From contig LVBI01000004.1 in the NCBI GenBank assembly GCA_001603145.1, forward strand, positions 1 to 64,000: a DNA stretch of 64,000 nt, read 5' to 3'. The translations under genes were made by a program, and so were the position numbers. The notes beneath the pieces were generated by a model. The model was not told the DNA's origin and ran no database searches. It saw only the letters and a list, made by a program, of their open reading frames with translations. Source of the stretch: Spirochaetales bacterium Spiro_07 (GTDB taxonomy: Bacteria; Spirochaetota; Spirochaetia; Treponematales; Treponemataceae). Below are positions 61,683 through 64,000 of the stretch, piece by piece; position 1 is the first letter of the stretch; the number at the start of each line of letters is the position of its first letter.

Positions 61683-62555
61683 ATGAGCAAAATCCCTGAA
61701 TATCCGGAATCTGCGGCTTTTTCAAAAGACCTAAAAGACACAATTGAGCCTGTCTTGAACAGCTTGCAAGACGGAATTTCAGAGCTGACCTTTTACAGCT
61801 TGCTTATTCATAAAGAAAAATATGACTACAGGTTGAGCAGCACAAAATCCGGGGCGCTGCTGCTTTTGCGCAAAAAGAACGGAAAAGACTATTTCGTGCC
61901 GCTTAACGCCATGCCGTCTGCTGCTGAAATTGAAATGCTTGCAAAAGACGGCTTCAAGCCAGTGCTTATCGGCGAATCAATTCTAAAAGCTTTTTTGCAG
62001 AACGCACCTGAAAAGGCAGGGCTTTTTGCAGCAGACCGCGACAACGCAGATTATGTCTATCTTAAGACAGACCTTGCAGAGCTTAAGGGCAAGCAGTTCC
62101 ACAAAAAGAAAAATCATGTGAATTCGTTTGTAAAAGCTTATTCGCCGGAAGTTGAGCTTTTGACGGCGCAAAACGTGCATGACGCAGAAGTCGTGCTCGA
62201 AGCCTGGCAGCAAGAGCACCTCGACATTCAGTCTGATTATGGAACGGCAAAAGCAGCATTGCAGCTTGTGGGCGAAGCACCGTTTTTCGGTATAATCGTT
62301 TATGTTGAGTCTAAGCCGGTGGGCTTTGCGCTTGGCGAAACATTGTGCGGCGGCGAAACTTTCTGCACGCACTTTGAAAAAGGCATAGAAAGCTACAAAG
62401 GCATTTACCAATATCTGAACCAGATGACCGCCGCACGGCTCAGCGACGAGATTCAGTTTATAAACCGCGAGCAAGATTTGGGCGATGAAGGCTTGCGCCA
62501 GTCAAAACTGACGTACAGACCGTGCAAATTCATTGAAAAATACACGCTCAAGTAA
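61683..62555 (+). CDS. DUF2156 / phosphatidylglycerol lysyltransferase C-terminal-like domain protein
   Basis: LKGKQFHKKKNHVNSFVKAYSPEVELL; VGFALGETLCGGETFCTHFEKGIESYKGIYQYLNQMTA; INREQDLGDEGLRQSKLTYRP. Confidence 0.85.
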   Translation: MSKIPEYPESAAFSKDLKDTIEPVLNSLQDGISELTFYSLLIHKEKYDYRLSSTKSGALLLLRKKNGKDYFVPLNAMPSAAEIEMLAKDGFKPVLIGESILKAFLQNAPEKAGLFAADRDNADYVYLKTDLAELKGKQFHKKKNHVNSFVKAYSPEVELLTAQNVHDAEVVLEAWQQEHLDIQSDYGTAKAALQLVGEAPFFGIIVYVESKPVGFALGETLCGGETFCTHFEKGIESYKGIYQYLNQMTAARLSDEIQFINREQDLGDEGLRQSKLTYRPCKFIEKYTLK

Positions 62556-62699
62556 TGCAGCACTTTAATGTGCAGCCCGGCAAAAATTGGTATATTCTAA
62601 AAGCAAAAAGCAAAATCATAAAGACAAAACGGAAAAACTCTGTTATATTGTTGAAAACTTCAGACATGGGTTCTTGCTTGCACCTTATGGGAGGAAATT

Positions 62700-64000
62700 A
62701 TGCAATTTGTAAGTACGAGAAATCCAGATAAAAAAGTTTCATTTTCAAAAGCAGTTTTGGACTGCATTCCTTCAGACGGTGGCCTTTACACGCCGGCTTA
62801 TGAAGAAAACTTGAGTTCATGGATTTTGTACATGAACGAAAATACATCGTTTACGTCAATAGCCGGCTCGCTTACGTCGGCACTTATAAAAGAAGAGTTC
62901 AGCCCGATTATTTCTGAAGCAATCGCTACGAACGCATTCACTTTTGAGCCGGTGCTGAATCAGCTTGACGACAGGCTCTATCACCTTGAGCTTTATCACG
63001 GCCCGACCGGTTCTCATAAAGATTTCGGTATCTCTTATCTTGCGTCTTGCCTTGAGCATATCTGCATAATGAAAGAGACTGAAGCAATTGTCATAACGGA
63101 CACAACCGGCGAAACTGGCGCAAGCATTGAGCGTGCCTTTAAGAACAAAAAGCACCTTAAAGCTGTGCTGCTTTATCCGAAAGGCTCAATGCGCGGGCTT
63201 TCGCCTGAAAGCTTTTTCTGGAACGGCGGAAACATCTACCCGGTTGAGGTGAACGGCTCTATAGACGATTGCATTGAGCTTGTAAGGCAAATCTATAATG
63301 ACCGCGCGTTGGTCGAAAAATATGGGCTTACGCTTGCAAATACATCGAACATCGGGCGGCTTCTGCCGCAGACGTTCTTCTATACTTTTGCGTTTACGCG
63401 CCTAAAGAACCGCGTTTGCAGCGACATTTTTTACGCGCTTTCTTCGAGCAACTACGGAAACTTGATTGCAGGGCTTTACAGCTGGAAATTCTCGCTGCCG
63501 GTCAACGGCTTTATCACAGACTGCACTTCATCGCTGCGCGTTGACCCGATGAATATGTGCGATTTGACTGACGCCGCTATTCCGCTTTCAAAGCGCGGCC
63601 CTGCAAACCCGGCTGTGCCTTCTAACCTTGAGCGGCTTGAATCTCTGTTTGAGACAAGCCCGGCCGTAATGAAGGGGCTTGTCTTTCCGGCGGAAGTTTC
63701 TAAGGAGGACCGCAAGGCAGCTGCAAGGCGGCTTTTTGTAGACTATAACATCATGGTTTCGCCGCAGACGGCAGACGCTTATGCGGCAGCTTTTAAGCGC
63801 ACCGAAATGATTGAAGAAGACGGCGGCGTTGTGGTTCTCATTTCAAGAGACCACCCGGCGTTTTCAGCTGACAGCATCAGGCAAATGTGCGGCGAAGCCC
63901 CCGAAATGCCGGCCAATATAGCCGCCGTGCTCAAAAAGATAGAGCCAGAAAAGACGATCGAGCCGCAAAAAGCCGCCGTCGTCTCAATTCTGCAAGAGCT
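62700..64000 (+). CDS. thrC: threonine synthase (3' end truncated by window)
   Basis: My translation from ATG 62700 (GGGAGGA RBS): MQFVSTRNPDKKVSFSKAVLDCIPSDGGLYTP...GPTGSHKDFG...; open to window end, hence absent from the ORF track. Confidence 0.82.
   Translation, partial: MQFVSTRNPDKKVSFSKAVLDCIPSDGGLYTPAYEENLSSWILYMNENTSFTSIAGSLTSALIKEEFSPIISEAIATNAFTFEPVLNQLDDRLYHLELYHGPTGSHKDFGISYLASCLEHICIMKETEAIVITDTTGETGASIERAFKNKKHLKAVLLYPKGSMRGLSPESFFWNGGNIYPVEVNGSIDDCIELVRQIYNDRALVEKYGLTLANTSNIGRLLPQTFFYTFAFTRLKNRVCSDIFYALSSSNYGNLIAGLYSWKFSLPVNGFITDCTSSLRVDPMNMCDLTDAAIPLSKRGPANPAVPSNLERLESLFETSPAVMKGLVFPAEVSKEDRKAAARRLFVDYNIMVSPQTADAYAAAFKRTEMIEEDGGVVVLISRDHPAFSADSIRQMCGEAPEMPANIAAVLKKIEPEKTIEPQKAAVVSILQE

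Overview
No tools were used; all calls come from reading the sequence and the supplied ORF track. The window looks like a chromosomal segment of a moderate-GC Treponema-like spirochaete (inference from gene content and protein character). It is densely coded with about 50 supportable CDS. No rRNA, tRNA, CRISPR array or transposase was recognised. Recognisable content: thioredoxin, several signalling proteins (GGDEF proteins, an OmpR/HAMP-kinase pair, a multi-GAF hybrid kinase, a CHASE2 adenylate cyclase), UppP, LysM/TPR/SLT envelope proteins, PutP-type symporter, Rex-SerC-SerA, PtsI and PtsN-like EIIA, Der, RecQ, acyl-CoA ligase, MalQ and a giant GH13 protein, MnmG, and a truncated threonine synthase. 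Most interesting signals: (1) at least nine genes have a near-canonical -35/-10 promoter whose -10 lies only 6-10 nt before the ATG and no Shine-Dalgarno, i.e. predicted leaderless mRNAs, including two divergent pairs; (2) two paralogous XRE regulators, each divergent from a poorly characterised cargo locus and each with ACTTGY motifs overlapping the cargo promoter; one cargo is a tandem pair of poly-Gly lipoproteins with duplicated promoter/leader; (3) a rex promoter bracketed by two Rex-type operators; (4) a dispersed palindromic repeat family (TGTCAT...AATCT) with covarying stems; (5) several unexplained structured intergenic elements; (6) a GH13 enzyme with a histone-H1-like Lys/Ala/Pro tail.
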